NCBI RefSeq assembly: GCF_037478005.1 | Contig: NZ_CP144164.1 | Location: 2,604,001 to 2,668,000, forward strand | Direction of reading: 5' to 3' | DNA length: 64,000 bases | Source: Alteromonas sp. M12 | GTDB lineage: Bacteria > Pseudomonadota > Gammaproteobacteria > Enterobacterales > Alteromonadaceae | Shown: in pieces, positions 18,719 to 29,225 of the stretch | Position numbering within the stretch: the stretch's first letter is position 1 | How the letters are laid out: each line of letters starts with the position of its first letter | Made by a program: the position numbers and the translations under genes | Notes under the pieces: model-generated | Database searches by the model: none | What the model saw: the letters and a program-made list of their open reading frames with translations, nothing else | What the model was told of the DNA's origin: nothing

Positions 18719-20521
18719 ATGAAAAAATTTGGAAATATTAGATATAAACACATTGGACTTTCGTCAATTTTGCTTACCGCAGTCACCGGTTGCCAGCTCG
18801 AAGCGTCCAACAAGGTTGTTGCTGAAGAAATTATTCAAACTACAGCTAAAACCGGTAGTTTTGGTGATCAAGGGGACGGTACATACATTAACCCGATATT
18901 AAACGCAGATTACCCAGATTCAGATATAGAACAAGTAGGTGATACGTATTATATGATCACTTCGAAACAACATATGTCTCCAGGTATGCCAATTTTAAAA
19001 TCAAAAGATATGGTTAATTGGGAAAATGTTGGTCACGCCTTTCCCAGTTTATCTTGGGCGCCAGAATACAATTGGGACAGAATGAACGGTTATTCGTTTG
19101 GAGTATGGGCTGGAGATATAGCCTACCATGAAGGAAAATGGTATGTGTATCAAATCGATTATCAACATGGGCTTATGGTGACGACTGCGGATAACATAGA
19201 AGGTCCGTGGAGCGAACCCATCATGATGTTACCCAAAGCTGATGTTTTGGATGACCCAGCGGTTTTCTGGGACGAAGATACTCGAGAAGCATACATAATT
19301 GTTAATTCTGGTACTAAACAAAAAGGCGCGAACAACAAAATAGAGGGTAATGAAAATCGAATTTACCGCATGAGTTGGGATGGAACTAAAATTCTTGATG
19401 AAGGAAAACTCGTTTATACAGGTTTAGGTGCAGAAGCCGCCAAAATTTATAAAAAAGATGGCTACTGGTATATCTTTATGGCGCAATGGACTATGGGCGA
19501 TACTTCAACCAAGCCGGGTGTTAAGAATCCTAAAAACGACAGAAAACAGCTAGTTCTTCGCTCAAAAGAGAGTATTTATGGACCTTATGAAGTGCGGACA
19601 GTACTTGAAAAAGGCTCTGAATTTGGTGATCGCAGCGCCAGTCAAGGCGGTCTAATGCAAGCGCCCGATGGTAGCTGGTGGTATATGCATCAGTTGATTC
19701 AAAACGATGATATTCCGTTTCAAGGCCGCCCTCAATGCTTAGAACCGGTTACGTGGGTTGATGATTGGCCTATTATAGGCATCGATGAAGACAATGATGG
19801 AATAGGTGAGCCGGTAAAACGTTTTGAAAAACCAATCAAAGGCTATCCAATTTCTTCTCCAAAATCTGATGACGACTTTTTAAGTGCTAAATTAGGTCCG
19901 CAATGGGAATGGAATCACAATCCAAGAGCTAGCCATTGGTCACTGACAGAGCGCCCAGGTTGGCTGCGACTCAAAGCAAGCAAGGTGCTACCTCAAGGCT
20001 CACAATATGGTCCCAAAATTAACGAATGGACAAATAATGACGGTTCTGATGGTGACTTTTGGCGTGCGAACAACACCCTAAGTCAGCGTATTATGGGGAT
20101 TACAACAGGTACTGCTGTAGCTAAATTTGATATCAGTGGTATCGCTTCTGGGCAATTGGCTGGATTTGTAAGATACGGTGGAACGTTCAATTTATTGGGT
20201 GTTGAAGGTCAAGAAAATGGTGAAACGCGTTTGTTTTATATGGATGGTATGAGCAACAAAACGCAAGGACCTGTAATAACCAGCGACACGTTATACGTTC
20301 GTACTTCTAATACTCGAAATCAAGCCACTTACGAATACAGTACAGATGGTAAAAGTTTCAGAGCATTTGGCCCAACATTTACGATTAGTTTTGGTAAATG
20401 GACTGGCGACAGACTTGGCTTCTTTTCTTGGAATGAGAACGAGGATGCTGGTCATATCGACGTCGATTGGTTTAAGTACGATTACGACGGACCAAAAGGC
20501 AAACTACAAACTGTATTTTAA
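18719..20521 (+). CDS. Glycoside hydrolase family 43 enzyme (beta-xylosidase / arabinofuranosidase type)
   Basis: This exported 600-residue inverting glycosidase has an N-terminal five-bladed propeller. Catalytic-site segments are visible at NADYPDSDIEQVGDTYYMI (base Asp, about 58-76), DVLDDPAVFWD (pKa-tuning Asp, near 180) and GLGAEAAKIYKKDGYWY (acid Glu, near 240). Residues about 380-590 form the C-terminal beta-sandwich usual in GH43 xylosidases. The N terminus resembles a lipoprotein signal (LTAVTGC). Likely releases xylose or arabinose from a polysaccharide or oligosaccharide. It leads a gene row with three sulfatases. Confidence 0.88.
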   Translation: MKKFGNIRYKHIGLSSILLTAVTGCQLEASNKVVAEEIIQTTAKTGSFGDQGDGTYINPILNADYPDSDIEQVGDTYYMITSKQHMSPGMPILKSKDMVNWENVGHAFPSLSWAPEYNWDRMNGYSFGVWAGDIAYHEGKWYVYQIDYQHGLMVTTADNIEGPWSEPIMMLPKADVLDDPAVFWDEDTREAYIIVNSGTKQKGANNKIEGNENRIYRMSWDGTKILDEGKLVYTGLGAEAAKIYKKDGYWYIFMAQWTMGDTSTKPGVKNPKNDRKQLVLRSKESIYGPYEVRTVLEKGSEFGDRSASQGGLMQAPDGSWWYMHQLIQNDDIPFQGRPQCLEPVTWVDDWPIIGIDEDNDGIGEPVKRFEKPIKGYPISSPKSDDDFLSAKLGPQWEWNHNPRASHWSLTERPGWLRLKASKVLPQGSQYGPKINEWTNNDGSDGDFWRANNTLSQRIMGITTGTAVAKFDISGIASGQLAGFVRYGGTFNLLGVEGQENGETRLFYMDGMSNKTQGPVITSDTLYVRTSNTRNQATYEYSTDGKSFRAFGPTFTISFGKWTGDRLGFFSWNENEDAGHIDVDWFKYDYDGPKGKLQTVF

Positions 20522-20548
20522 GTTGATGGTTTACCTTCTATCAAAGAA

Positions 20549-20579
20549 GCTCGGCAAAACCTTAGCGGTTTTGTCGAGC
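20549..20579 (+). terminator. Stem-loop between GH43 and the first sulfatase
   Basis: GCTCGgCAAAACC and GGTTTTGtCGAGC pair over 13 bp around a 5-base loop. It lies 28 bases past the GH43 stop and lacks a strong T tract, so it may partly terminate or stabilise the GH43 message before the sulfatase genes. Confidence 0.6.
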
Positions 20580-20659
20580 GTTAATAAATGTGTCGTATCA
20601 CTGGTTATAAAGTCCGACTGTCACACATCAAAAGTCAAATCTCATGGCGTTTAATAAAT

Positions 20660-22126
20660 ATGAAAAAAACAATAGTTTGTGCTTCAGTGGTATTTTTAAC
20701 AAGCTTGATTGTTGCTTGTACCACATCACATGATACTCGCAACTTACCAATTTCTCAGTCTAACTCTTCCGTAGAGAATCAACAAAATATTGTGCTGATC
20801 GTTGTAGATGACTTACGTCCAGTATTAGGTGCTTACGGAGATGAAAATGCCGTCACTCCGAATATCGATGCGTTAGCATTAAGCGGTGTCACTTTTAATC
20901 ATGCTTATGCGAATGTTCCTGTATGTGGAGCTTCAAGAGCCAGTTTTCTTACCGGTCTCAGACCAACAAAAGATAGGTTTATTGATTACAAAACGCTGGC
21001 TGAAGAAGACGCACCTGGCGCTAAGTCTTTGCCACAAACATTGCGCGAATTTGGTTACAGTACAATGGCAATTGGAAAAATATTTCACAATTCTGGAGAC
21101 CTAGCAGAGGTCAGTTGGAGTGAAGGGGTACACACTTCAGGGATGCCTCATACTACTTCACTAAGTCTCAATGATTTCAACCACGCACATGAAAATCAAT
21201 ATACCTCTGCTAAGACCAGCGGAATTCCTTGGTACGAAATTGCAGATGTAGATGATGAAGCCTATCCCGACGGAAAAGTTAAACAAAAAGCATTACAAGC
21301 TTTGACGTCACTAGCCGCTAAACAACAGCCATTCTTTTTAAGTGTAGGTTTCATACGTCCACACTTGCCATTTTATGCGCCAAAACAATATTACGAACTT
21401 CATCCTCCGGAGAAGTTTACGCCGTTTTTTCACAGAACTAAGCCCAGTAATTCACCCGCTTTATTACGAGGTTCAGGGGAAATTAAGACCTATAGTTTTG
21501 GAGATTATTCATACAACAGCGACGAATTTCATACCGCCTCTCAACGCGGTTATTACGCGTCCGTAAGTTATATTGATGCGCTTGTGGGAGATGTTGTTGA
21601 TCAGCTGGAAGCGTTAGGTATGCGCGAAAAAACCACCATAATTTTAGTCAGCGATCACGGTTTTCACTTAGGCGAGCACAATTTCTGGACTAAACATACG
21701 TTACTAAAAACAGCATTGCGAGTTCCGCTTATTATTTCCGGCCCGGCGGTGGCGAAGAATGAAAAGACAAATGCGCTGATAGAATTAATCGATATTTTCC
21801 CAACAGTGATGGATTTGGCAAAAATTCCACAACCAAACAATATTGATGGGGAGAGTTTTTTAGATGTCATAAAGAATCCAACTTTAGCGCACAAACAACA
21901 GATTTATAGTCGTTTTAAAGAGGGCGATTCTGTCATCACTGAGGAGTTAATTTTTACCTCGTACTTATCTGGCAATTCTAAAAACGAAGAAATGTTATTT
22001 GATCTAAGCACAGACCCACATGAAACCGTTAATAAAGTAGCGCTTCCAGAGTACCAGAATCAACGGGCTAAATTGAAAGTGATGCTGCGAGATTGCACAG
22101 AATCGCGCCAATGCATTACTAATTAA
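20660..22126 (+). CDS. Sulfatase 1 (S1 family, iduronate-2-sulfatase-like)
   Basis: This lipoprotein (lipobox LIVAC) of about 488 residues has the alkaline-phosphatase-fold sulfatase domain. The N-terminal metal motif is IVLIVVDDLRP near residue 48. The formylglycine motif is VCGASRASFLTG (C-x-A-x-R, Cys near 89) and the C-terminal metal site is LVSDHGFHLGEH. The C-A-R variant and the HxLGEH pattern resemble the S1_7 / iduronate-2-sulfatase group. It removes sulfate esters from a glycan once Cys is oxidised to formylglycine by an enzyme not in this window. The ATG at 20660 starts the signal peptide; an upstream in-frame ATG at 20588 is less likely. Confidence 0.88.
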   Translation: MKKTIVCASVVFLTSLIVACTTSHDTRNLPISQSNSSVENQQNIVLIVVDDLRPVLGAYGDENAVTPNIDALALSGVTFNHAYANVPVCGASRASFLTGLRPTKDRFIDYKTLAEEDAPGAKSLPQTLREFGYSTMAIGKIFHNSGDLAEVSWSEGVHTSGMPHTTSLSLNDFNHAHENQYTSAKTSGIPWYEIADVDDEAYPDGKVKQKALQALTSLAAKQQPFFLSVGFIRPHLPFYAPKQYYELHPPEKFTPFFHRTKPSNSPALLRGSGEIKTYSFGDYSYNSDEFHTASQRGYYASVSYIDALVGDVVDQLEALGMREKTTIILVSDHGFHLGEHNFWTKHTLLKTALRVPLIISGPAVAKNEKTNALIELIDIFPTVMDLAKIPQPNNIDGESFLDVIKNPTLAHKQQIYSRFKEGDSVITEELIFTSYLSGNSKNEEMLFDLSTDPHETVNKVALPEYQNQRAKLKVMLRDCTESRQCITN

Positions 22127-22164
22127 ACGTTATGAAAGCATAGATTATTTTAAGGAAGCGTCAC

Positions 22165-23640
22165 ATGAAACTGCGATACTTGTTGTGTGTTTTTGCGTTA
22201 TTGCTGGCTTATTTATTAGCGGCCTGCGCTCAACGCGAAGTACCTGCTTCTGCAACATACAAAACTCCTACAAAAGAGAGTCGTCCAAATATTATTTTTT
22301 ATCTCGCCGATGATCAGGATTTCACGGATTATGGCGTTTATGGAAACGAAAAGGTTCAAACTTCAGCAATCGATCAACTTGCAAAAGAAGGCATGCTATT
22401 TACCCATGCATTTACAGGACAAGCGATTTGCGCCCCTAGTAGATCCCAGCTATTTACTGGAAAATACCCCCTGAAAAATGGTGCATTTGCAAATCATACT
22501 CCGACTAAACCAGATATTAAGTCGGTTACAAAAAAGATGCGAGAGCTTGGCTATGAAGTCGTATTAGCGGGAAAAAGCCACGTTAAACCATCGAATGTTT
22601 TTGATTGGGATCAAGAATGGCAACCAGTACCAAAATCAGGTGTACCTCGTGATTACATTCCGCTTGAAGATATAGAGAATTACCTTTCAACGGCTACCAA
22701 GCCGTTTGTAATGTTTATTGCATCAAAGTATCCCCACGGTGAGTATTTTGATGTTGCTAATCCAAATGCTGAAACACTAGAATTTTATCCATACAATGAA
22801 CATCTAAAAAACAATCCTAACTACATCAAAAAAAGAGCCGGATATTATCGAAGCATTCAAGAGGACAACGTTCAACTTGAACATGTACTTGATATGGTAG
22901 AAAGCTATCTAGGTAATAATACGTTGTTTATTTACAGTGCTGACCACGGCGTTTCCGGTAAATTCAGCGTCAAAGATATTGGCTTAAAAGTGCCATTTGT
23001 AGCGCGATGGCCGGGAGTGATCAAACCTAATTCTCATACTTCGCAGTTGGTTCACTTTACTGATGTGTTACCCACGTTTATTGACATTGCCGGTGGAAAA
23101 CCAGATCAAAGTATGGATGGAAAAAGCTTATTGCCTTTATTACTTGGGGTAGATAAACCTATTCATCAATATGTATTCGGCGTAAGTACAAATCAAAACA
23201 TTATTAACGCCCATGTTTTTCCTTCGCGGATGATTCAAGATAAACGCTACAAATACATTCGAAACTTTAATGCACAGGAAGTTCTGGATGAAAATCTGAC
23301 GGAAAACGAAAATATAAATGTGTTTTTGCGCTTAGGGGCGCAGAAGCACAGTGGTGTAGCATTCGAAGAGTTATACGACCTCGAAACCGACCCATTCGAA
23401 AAGGTTAATCTTATCAATGTGGCGCACCTGCAAGGAGTGAAACAACGTTTGCAGACAGAATTGTTTTCCTGGATGGAAACACAAGATGACTTTCTTGATG
23501 AGAGGATGGGAAATGTGCCTTTACTCAAAGTACCTACATTTAAGTTAGATCAAAACAAAGCGCCAAGAAGAACCCACGTCGAACAAAAACATCAAAACAT
23601 TCTAAAGCAAGAAGACTACCTGATTATAGAGCATTGGTAG
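22165..23640 (+). CDS. Sulfatase 2 (S1 family)
   Basis: This 491-residue lipoprotein sulfatase (lipobox LLAAC) has the metal motif IIFYLADDQDFTDYG near residue 43, the formylglycine motif ICAPSRSQLFTGKYP (C-x-P-x-R, Cys near 90) and the C-terminal site YSADHGVSGKFSVKD. The short, lysine-containing HG motif and KSHVKPS segment resemble S1_8-type enzymes. AAGGAAG lies 8 bases before the ATG. It sits 38 bp after sulfatase 1 and 24 bp before sulfatase 3, clearly one operon. Target is probably a sulfated polysaccharide fragment. Confidence 0.88.
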   Translation: MKLRYLLCVFALLLAYLLAACAQREVPASATYKTPTKESRPNIIFYLADDQDFTDYGVYGNEKVQTSAIDQLAKEGMLFTHAFTGQAICAPSRSQLFTGKYPLKNGAFANHTPTKPDIKSVTKKMRELGYEVVLAGKSHVKPSNVFDWDQEWQPVPKSGVPRDYIPLEDIENYLSTATKPFVMFIASKYPHGEYFDVANPNAETLEFYPYNEHLKNNPNYIKKRAGYYRSIQEDNVQLEHVLDMVESYLGNNTLFIYSADHGVSGKFSVKDIGLKVPFVARWPGVIKPNSHTSQLVHFTDVLPTFIDIAGGKPDQSMDGKSLLPLLLGVDKPIHQYVFGVSTNQNIINAHVFPSRMIQDKRYKYIRNFNAQEVLDENLTENENINVFLRLGAQKHSGVAFEELYDLETDPFEKVNLINVAHLQGVKQRLQTELFSWMETQDDFLDERMGNVPLLKVPTFKLDQNKAPRRTHVEQKHQNILKQEDYLIIEHW

Positions 23641-23664
23641 AATTTGAACTTATAAGGATTTGCA

Positions 23665-25158
23665 ATGAAATCGTATTTATCATTAATAGCAATAAGCTTC
23701 ATGCTTGCTTCCTGTAGCCGTGTGTCGACCCAATCAACATCCGAATTAAACGCAAACTCACTTCTGGGATTGAAGCCAACAAGACCAAATGTTGTGATGA
23801 TTGTGGTGGATGATTTGGGATGGTCTGATGTGGGTTACAATCAATCATCGGACTTATTCGAAACCCCAAATATTGATGCGCTCGCAAAACAAAGCTTAAG
23901 TTTTGATAATGCCTATGCAGGAGCAGCTAATTGCGCACCGAGTAGGGCTGTTTTGATGTCTGGTCAGTATGGTCCGCGCCACGGTGTCTACACCGTATCA
24001 CCTTCGGATCGTGGCGATGTTAAAACTCGTAAGCTAATTCCAATTAAAAATAAACGAGGCTTAAACACTGACGTCATAACATTGGGTGAAACCGTACAAA
24101 GTGCTGGATATACAACAGGTACTTTTGGAAAATGGCACTTAGGAGCCGACCCTGATAAACAAGGATTTGACGTAAATGTAGCGGGTAGTCATCAGGGTAT
24201 GACTTTTCATTATTTTAGCCCTTATAATTTGCCTAATATAGAAGACGGTCCTGAAGGAGAGTATTTAACTGAGCGTTTGACCACAGAGGCGATTAGTTGG
24301 ATGAAATCCCAAGACGAAACACCGTTTTTTGCCTACATTCCCTACTATTCTGTTCACACCCCCTATCAAGCTGTCGTTGACAAGGTTGATAAGTACTATA
24401 AAAAAGGGATTAAGAGTGAGCAGCAAGCAACATATGCAGCCATGGTAGAGATTATGGACGAAAACGTTGGCCGTATAATAAATATGCTAGAAGCAGAAAA
24501 TTTAGATAACAACACGTTAGTCATATTGACTTCAGACAATGGTGGCTACCGGATGTCTTCGTTTCCTTCTCCACTAAGAGCCGGAAAAGGATCTTATTAC
24601 GAAGGCGGTTTGCGCGTTCCTTTGTTGTTTCGTTGGTCTGGTAAAATAAAGCCTGGTATTAACCATACCCCAGTCATCAATGCTGATTTCTATCCAACCA
24701 TACAAAAACTTGTTGAAGCCGATAGCCCTGCACAAATATTAGATGGTGCCGATTTGAGCCCCTTGTTGCTTGGTCAAAGTCAGCAAGTTACGCGAGATTT
24801 GTTTTGGCACTTCCCTATCTACTTACAGGCGCATCATGCCCCCACAGACCAAGGTCAAGATCCCCTTTTTCGAACTCGCCCTGGAAGTGCTATACGCAGT
24901 GGAGATTGGAAACTAATCCAATATTTCGAAAATAATGACTTTGAGCTATACAATCTACAAGATGATATTGCTGAGACAACTAATTTAAAAGACGTCTATC
25001 CTGAGAAGCTTAACGAGTTGAAAGCTAAGCTTTTAAGTTGGCAACAAAGCGTAAAAGCCGATATACCGACGCAGTTGAACCCCGAATATAATGCCACATA
25101 CAATCTCAAGAAGATTTCTAACGCTCTGAAACAGGAAAGCGACGGGAAATCAGACTAG
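23665..25158 (+). CDS. Sulfatase 3 (S1 family, arylsulfatase A-like)
   Basis: This 497-residue lipoprotein sulfatase (lipobox MLASC) has the metal motif VVMIVVDDLGWSDVG near 45, the formylglycine motif NCAPSRAVLMSGQYGPR (Cys near 92), the GKWHLG motif near 160 and LTSDNGGYR near 290. These are the classical arylsulfatase features seen in S1_16-like enzymes. It closes the GH43-sulfatase row and converges on the GH106 gene across a strong hairpin. Confidence 0.88.
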   Translation: MKSYLSLIAISFMLASCSRVSTQSTSELNANSLLGLKPTRPNVVMIVVDDLGWSDVGYNQSSDLFETPNIDALAKQSLSFDNAYAGAANCAPSRAVLMSGQYGPRHGVYTVSPSDRGDVKTRKLIPIKNKRGLNTDVITLGETVQSAGYTTGTFGKWHLGADPDKQGFDVNVAGSHQGMTFHYFSPYNLPNIEDGPEGEYLTERLTTEAISWMKSQDETPFFAYIPYYSVHTPYQAVVDKVDKYYKKGIKSEQQATYAAMVEIMDENVGRIINMLEAENLDNNTLVILTSDNGGYRMSSFPSPLRAGKGSYYEGGLRVPLLFRWSGKIKPGINHTPVINADFYPTIQKLVEADSPAQILDGADLSPLLLGQSQQVTRDLFWHFPIYLQAHHAPTDQGQDPLFRTRPGSAIRSGDWKLIQYFENNDFELYNLQDDIAETTNLKDVYPEKLNELKAKLLSWQQSVKADIPTQLNPEYNATYNLKKISNALKQESDGKSD

Positions 25159-25330
25159 ATTTCGAACGAGTTCTACATTTTGCATACTTATTGAAATAAT
25201 AATTCCGCAGATTATGCGGTAGGCCTATACAAGCTCAAACTTGAATAATGTGTTGCGCACTCTTACTAGTGTTCATGTTTGCACTGATAAGGTTTTATGA
25301 TATTGCCCAGACAACGGTCGTAATGTTTTT

Positions 25331-25359
25331 GGCGCAAAGAGAGAAATTCTCTTTGCGCC
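25331..25359. terminator. Strong bidirectional hairpin between converging operons
   Basis: GGCGCAAAGAGA and TCTCTTTGCGCC form a perfect 12-bp stem with a 5-base loop in the gap between sulfatase 3 (plus) and GH106 (minus). A T5 run precedes it on the plus strand. Position and strength fit a shared terminator. Confidence 0.75.
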
Positions 25360-25389
25360 ATTTCAAAATTCAGCTTGTATAACAGTTTA

Positions 25390-28300
25390 CTAAAGACGCA
25401 ATTCAATAGACTTTTTTGCCTTCAAAGTCACGGGCCCCAATAATCCAGAATCAACTAGAGGATCTCCTTCTTTTACGAACTTATAAGTGGTAAAAGTACG
25501 TCGATGACCTTTTTTACCTGCATTAGGTAGAGGCTCATTGTTCGTATACCAATCAGGCATAACAGGGACGTGTACACCATTAGCTTGCCAGTACTGCGAG
25601 CTATCAGGGAGGCTTTCGTCCGTTATTAAACGATTGCTCCATGAATTTGCGACCTTAACCGTCAGTGTATTTTCACCTTGCTGTAGATATGCCTTTACAT
25701 CTAAAGTAAATGGCGAAAGCCAAGCGGTGCCGACTTCATTACCATTAATAAACACCTGCGCACTATCACTAACCTTACCTAAATCCAAATCTATATACTC
25801 ATGTTCGTTGAGTAATTCCGCATTAACGACAAACGTTTTGGTGTACGTGGCAATCCCAGAATAAGCGCGTATTTCAGGATTAGTGGACTCCTTCCAATTA
25901 ATTAACGTATCAAACGTAAAGTTCTGGTCTAAGCCATACTCTTTTTCAAATGAGACGCTCCAACTACCTTCCAATATTTGTTCACTGGCAACGCCATCAA
26001 AAGTAACGTTTTTGACTCCTTCTCGTTCTAATATAACATCTTGATTCTTTGTTGCTACAAGTTGAATGTCATAATGTTCGCTATATAGGCTCTCTAAATC
26101 GTATTGACGAATAACCTCTGGGCTTAACCTAGCTTTGTCAGATGCATTCTTATGAAAAACAACAAATGCTGATTCATTTGGGGCTAAACGGAATGCTAGG
26201 TTGGTGGTTCCATCTTGGATGTCGAAAGCGGCAATTCTTTTAATTTTGCCAGTATTGGCGTCCCACAACTCAGGTATTTTACCACTGACCTCAAAGCTAG
26301 CATCGAACAGTTTACGTTTATCGCTATCATTGTAGACAAAGTAAATATCAAGATCCTTGCTCTTTCTGTGGGTGTAAAATAGCTCTTCAATATCTTTAAT
26401 TCTTAAGTCGTAATTAAAACCATGTTTGTTGTATAAATTATCCCAGTTTTCAGGGGTATTAACTTCAACATGTGTGGTAGGTTGAGACCAAATAAAATCC
26501 ACCATCTTTGCAAATTCGGTTTGTTGCTCGGGACTAATATCGCGGCCAACCAAATGTTTTATTGGCTCTCCAATTATCACTCCACCTTGTTTGGCAAACT
26601 GATAAATCTTTTGCACTGAACCAAATGATAATGTGTCATGGTTACTCAACATCAATATTTTGTATTTTACACCGTGGTTTAATTGAAAACGCTTATCTTG
26701 GTAATACAACTCGTTTAGCTTTTCGGTGTTTAAACAATCGTAGTTGATATAAGTGGGTATATGTTTACTTTCTTTTTGACGTCTATCTGGGCAACCTGTC
26801 GGTGTCGCTTCACCTAGATACCATAAAAGGTCGATAACAGGTTGTCCTTGACGTAACATGTACTGACCGCGTGAGAGGTAGTTAAACCAGGCTTTCCCAG
26901 CCGTATTAAACCAAGGCTGAGTAGCATCAATATGCGCGCCCCATCGATCCATGGTCATACCGGGCACAACGTGCGTATTTGCTTGATGGACAAATCTATG
27001 GAATACAAACTCGTTAACACCTAAAGCCCATGTTTTGTCGCCATCAAATTTCGCATAAGCAGGATTAAACTTCCAGTTGTGATCTACTGTGGCGGTAAAA
27101 GCTTCTGCTGATATGATATTACGATCGTATGTGTGGCCTACAGATATAGCAGATGCCAACATATAAATATTTCTTTTTAGCCAGAATTCCCCCATAGGTA
27201 TATCAACTTTACTACCTGCATCTAACTCATTAAATGGGCCATGACCATAAGGTTCTGTATAGGTTTTTAATCCATCTTGATGCGCTAACTCAGTAAAGTA
27301 CTCGTAATAGTTTTCAGTAATCAACTTATTGCTGAAATCACGTATGTCCCAAGTTACATCCTCAGTAGTTTCTATAGAATCAACGAATTTACCGGCAAAC
27401 AAGGGTAAGAACGGTACTAAGGAGTAGCCTTTATTTTGTTTAAATTGCTGATCGTAACCTTGCGTCCAATTTTGTCCGCCCACTTCGTAACTATCAATCT
27501 CTAAATATTGCATTACACCTGGCGCAACTTCTTTTACTTTATTGATAACATTAGTAACGTAAGCACTGTAATGGTGTTTAAACGCTGCTCGGCTGAACTT
27601 ATCGACTTCAAGACCTCGACCTTCATCGGTAGGAGGTATGTTAGTAGTTCCTTTTGCAGTGTAACCAAACCGCATAATAGTCCAGTCACCTTCTGGTAAA
27701 GTTGCGGTTAGTCGACCATCGTCCGCTAGTTTATTTGTCAGGTCGATAATTTTACTTGAATCAATAATGTGTGCTTTATCTGGATTACCAACTGGAGGAA
27801 GGTGGTGATACTCAGTATGTGTTGCTGAAGTTCGACCTAGATAATTACCCATTCTAGGTGTTGAAGCGAGTCTTGCTTCAAATATGTTTAAGGTTTTATC
27901 TGCAACAATTCTAAAGTATTTAGCGGTTATACCTTCGAAAGCGGAATCAAGTGCCCAACGCACACGCCCTGGGCGATTAATTCGCATATCGGTATGTTTC
28001 TTAAAGTTTGTTCCGTCATGTGAATATTGAAGTTCATAGTTTATGTGTTTACCCCAGTTTATATCGACACTGGCAAAGCGGATGGTAACGGGCTTTTCAT
28101 AAGTAAATTGTAACCATACGGGTTCCCCGTTTTTTGACTCAATTGACGAGACATTATCAACTTCAATATTATCTACAACTGTGACATCAAAATTAGGGTC
28201 TGATGCTGTTATCACAGGTTTAAGTTCAGCATCAATTTTGTCAGTAGGTAATGATGGATATGCCAATACAGCGATATCATGATAGTAATCTAGCATCGTC

Positions 28301-28857
28301 ATAGGTTGGTCTAGTTTGACGCTCACTTTTCCCTTGTTACTAGCATTACTGGTAACTATGGTTTCATTCCAAGTTACCTGCTTCATACTGTGTTCTGGCT
28401 TATTCCATGGGCCACCACTTGAAGACCAGCCATCGGCGTTGTGAATACCAAATGTTAAACCAAGACGCTTAGCTTCAGATGCCATGTGTCCGATCAATTC
28501 TATGTGCTTTTCCGAGTTAAAAAGTACCTTACCTTTAGAAATGTTTCGCCCAAGATTGAAATACAGTACTCCCCCGATACCAGCTTCAGCCATACTCTCA
28601 AAATCTTTGGTAATCCCTACAGCTGACATGTTGCTATTCATCACGTGATACCAAGTATATGGTTTGGTCTCACTAGGTGGTGACTGAAAGTTTTTAACTA
28701 AAGCATCATATTTTGGCTTGCTTAATTCATAAGCTTCCGTTTGATTGTCGGTGTCTATTTGCTTTTTATCAATTGCGCTATGTCGATTCTCACAGCCTGT
28801 TAAAATGCCAATACTTAAAGCAGTTGTTAATATTAGTATTTGATGTCTAAACTTCAT
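25390..28857 (-). CDS. Alpha-L-rhamnosidase, glycoside hydrolase family 106
   Basis: This very large 1155-residue lipoprotein (lipobox LTGCEN) has the GH106 start PYTWYHVMNSNMSAVGITKDF followed by MAEAGIGGVLYFNLG and GLTFGIHNADGWSSSGGPW, the TIM-barrel core of PF17132. A C-terminal beta-sandwich sugar-binding region contains LGKVSDSAQVFINGNEVGTAW (about residues 1035-1056). It removes terminal alpha-L-rhamnose from oligosaccharides, with calcium needed in known members. The gene diverges from the sigma-factor pair and converges on the sulfatases. Rhamnose plus sulfate removal suggests an ulvan- or rhamnan-sulfate-like substrate. Confidence 0.88.
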   Translation of the reverse strand: MKFRHQILILTTALSIGILTGCENRHSAIDKKQIDTDNQTEAYELSKPKYDALVKNFQSPPSETKPYTWYHVMNSNMSAVGITKDFESMAEAGIGGVLYFNLGRNISKGKVLFNSEKHIELIGHMASEAKRLGLTFGIHNADGWSSSGGPWNKPEHSMKQVTWNETIVTSNASNKGKVSVKLDQPMTMLDYYHDIAVLAYPSLPTDKIDAELKPVITASDPNFDVTVVDNIEVDNVSSIESKNGEPVWLQFTYEKPVTIRFASVDINWGKHINYELQYSHDGTNFKKHTDMRINRPGRVRWALDSAFEGITAKYFRIVADKTLNIFEARLASTPRMGNYLGRTSATHTEYHHLPPVGNPDKAHIIDSSKIIDLTNKLADDGRLTATLPEGDWTIMRFGYTAKGTTNIPPTDEGRGLEVDKFSRAAFKHHYSAYVTNVINKVKEVAPGVMQYLEIDSYEVGGQNWTQGYDQQFKQNKGYSLVPFLPLFAGKFVDSIETTEDVTWDIRDFSNKLITENYYEYFTELAHQDGLKTYTEPYGHGPFNELDAGSKVDIPMGEFWLKRNIYMLASAISVGHTYDRNIISAEAFTATVDHNWKFNPAYAKFDGDKTWALGVNEFVFHRFVHQANTHVVPGMTMDRWGAHIDATQPWFNTAGKAWFNYLSRGQYMLRQGQPVIDLLWYLGEATPTGCPDRRQKESKHIPTYINYDCLNTEKLNELYYQDKRFQLNHGVKYKILMLSNHDTLSFGSVQKIYQFAKQGGVIIGEPIKHLVGRDISPEQQTEFAKMVDFIWSQPTTHVEVNTPENWDNLYNKHGFNYDLRIKDIEELFYTHRKSKDLDIYFVYNDSDKRKLFDASFEVSGKIPELWDANTGKIKRIAAFDIQDGTTNLAFRLAPNESAFVVFHKNASDKARLSPEVIRQYDLESLYSEHYDIQLVATKNQDVILEREGVKNVTFDGVASEQILEGSWSVSFEKEYGLDQNFTFDTLINWKESTNPEIRAYSGIATYTKTFVVNAELLNEHEYIDLDLGKVSDSAQVFINGNEVGTAWLSPFTLDVKAYLQQGENTLTVKVANSWSNRLITDESLPDSSQYWQANGVHVPVMPDWYTNNEPLPNAGKKGHRRTFTTYKFVKEGDPLVDSGLLGPVTLKAKKSIELRL

Positions 28858-29225
28858 GAAAGCCTCATTTTATTATCGTTTTTGTATTCCAAGCGATATA
28901 AAGAAAGGCCTGTCGTTTGGCAATTGATACCCTATTTGAAAGATATTTCTTAAAAAACCTTCGATAGAGCACAAACAAGAGATAGTCGAACAATTTAAAA
29001 CGTAATTAATTGACGGTCATGTTACGAAAAAATCATCGCGCAAATGACAAAAACACGTCAACACTGGTCATAATGAATCTTTAGTGTTAACGTATTGTGA
29101 ACCATACAACTAACAATTTTGCGGTTTGTTTTCATTAATAATTGATGCATTGCATTTCTACTAGAATGATTATTGGCATGGATCAATTTTAAAAGTGATT
29201 AGTCTGGGACATACTCGTTTTAACT
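28858..29225. promoter_or_regulatory. Divergent promoter region between GH106 and the sigma factor gene
   Basis: These 368 bp carry the promoters of two divergent units. An element ATTAATAATTGATG at 29133-29146 partly matches the TGATTRTAATTGAT motif found at the two ends of the locus. Nothing else is recognisable. Confidence 0.45.
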
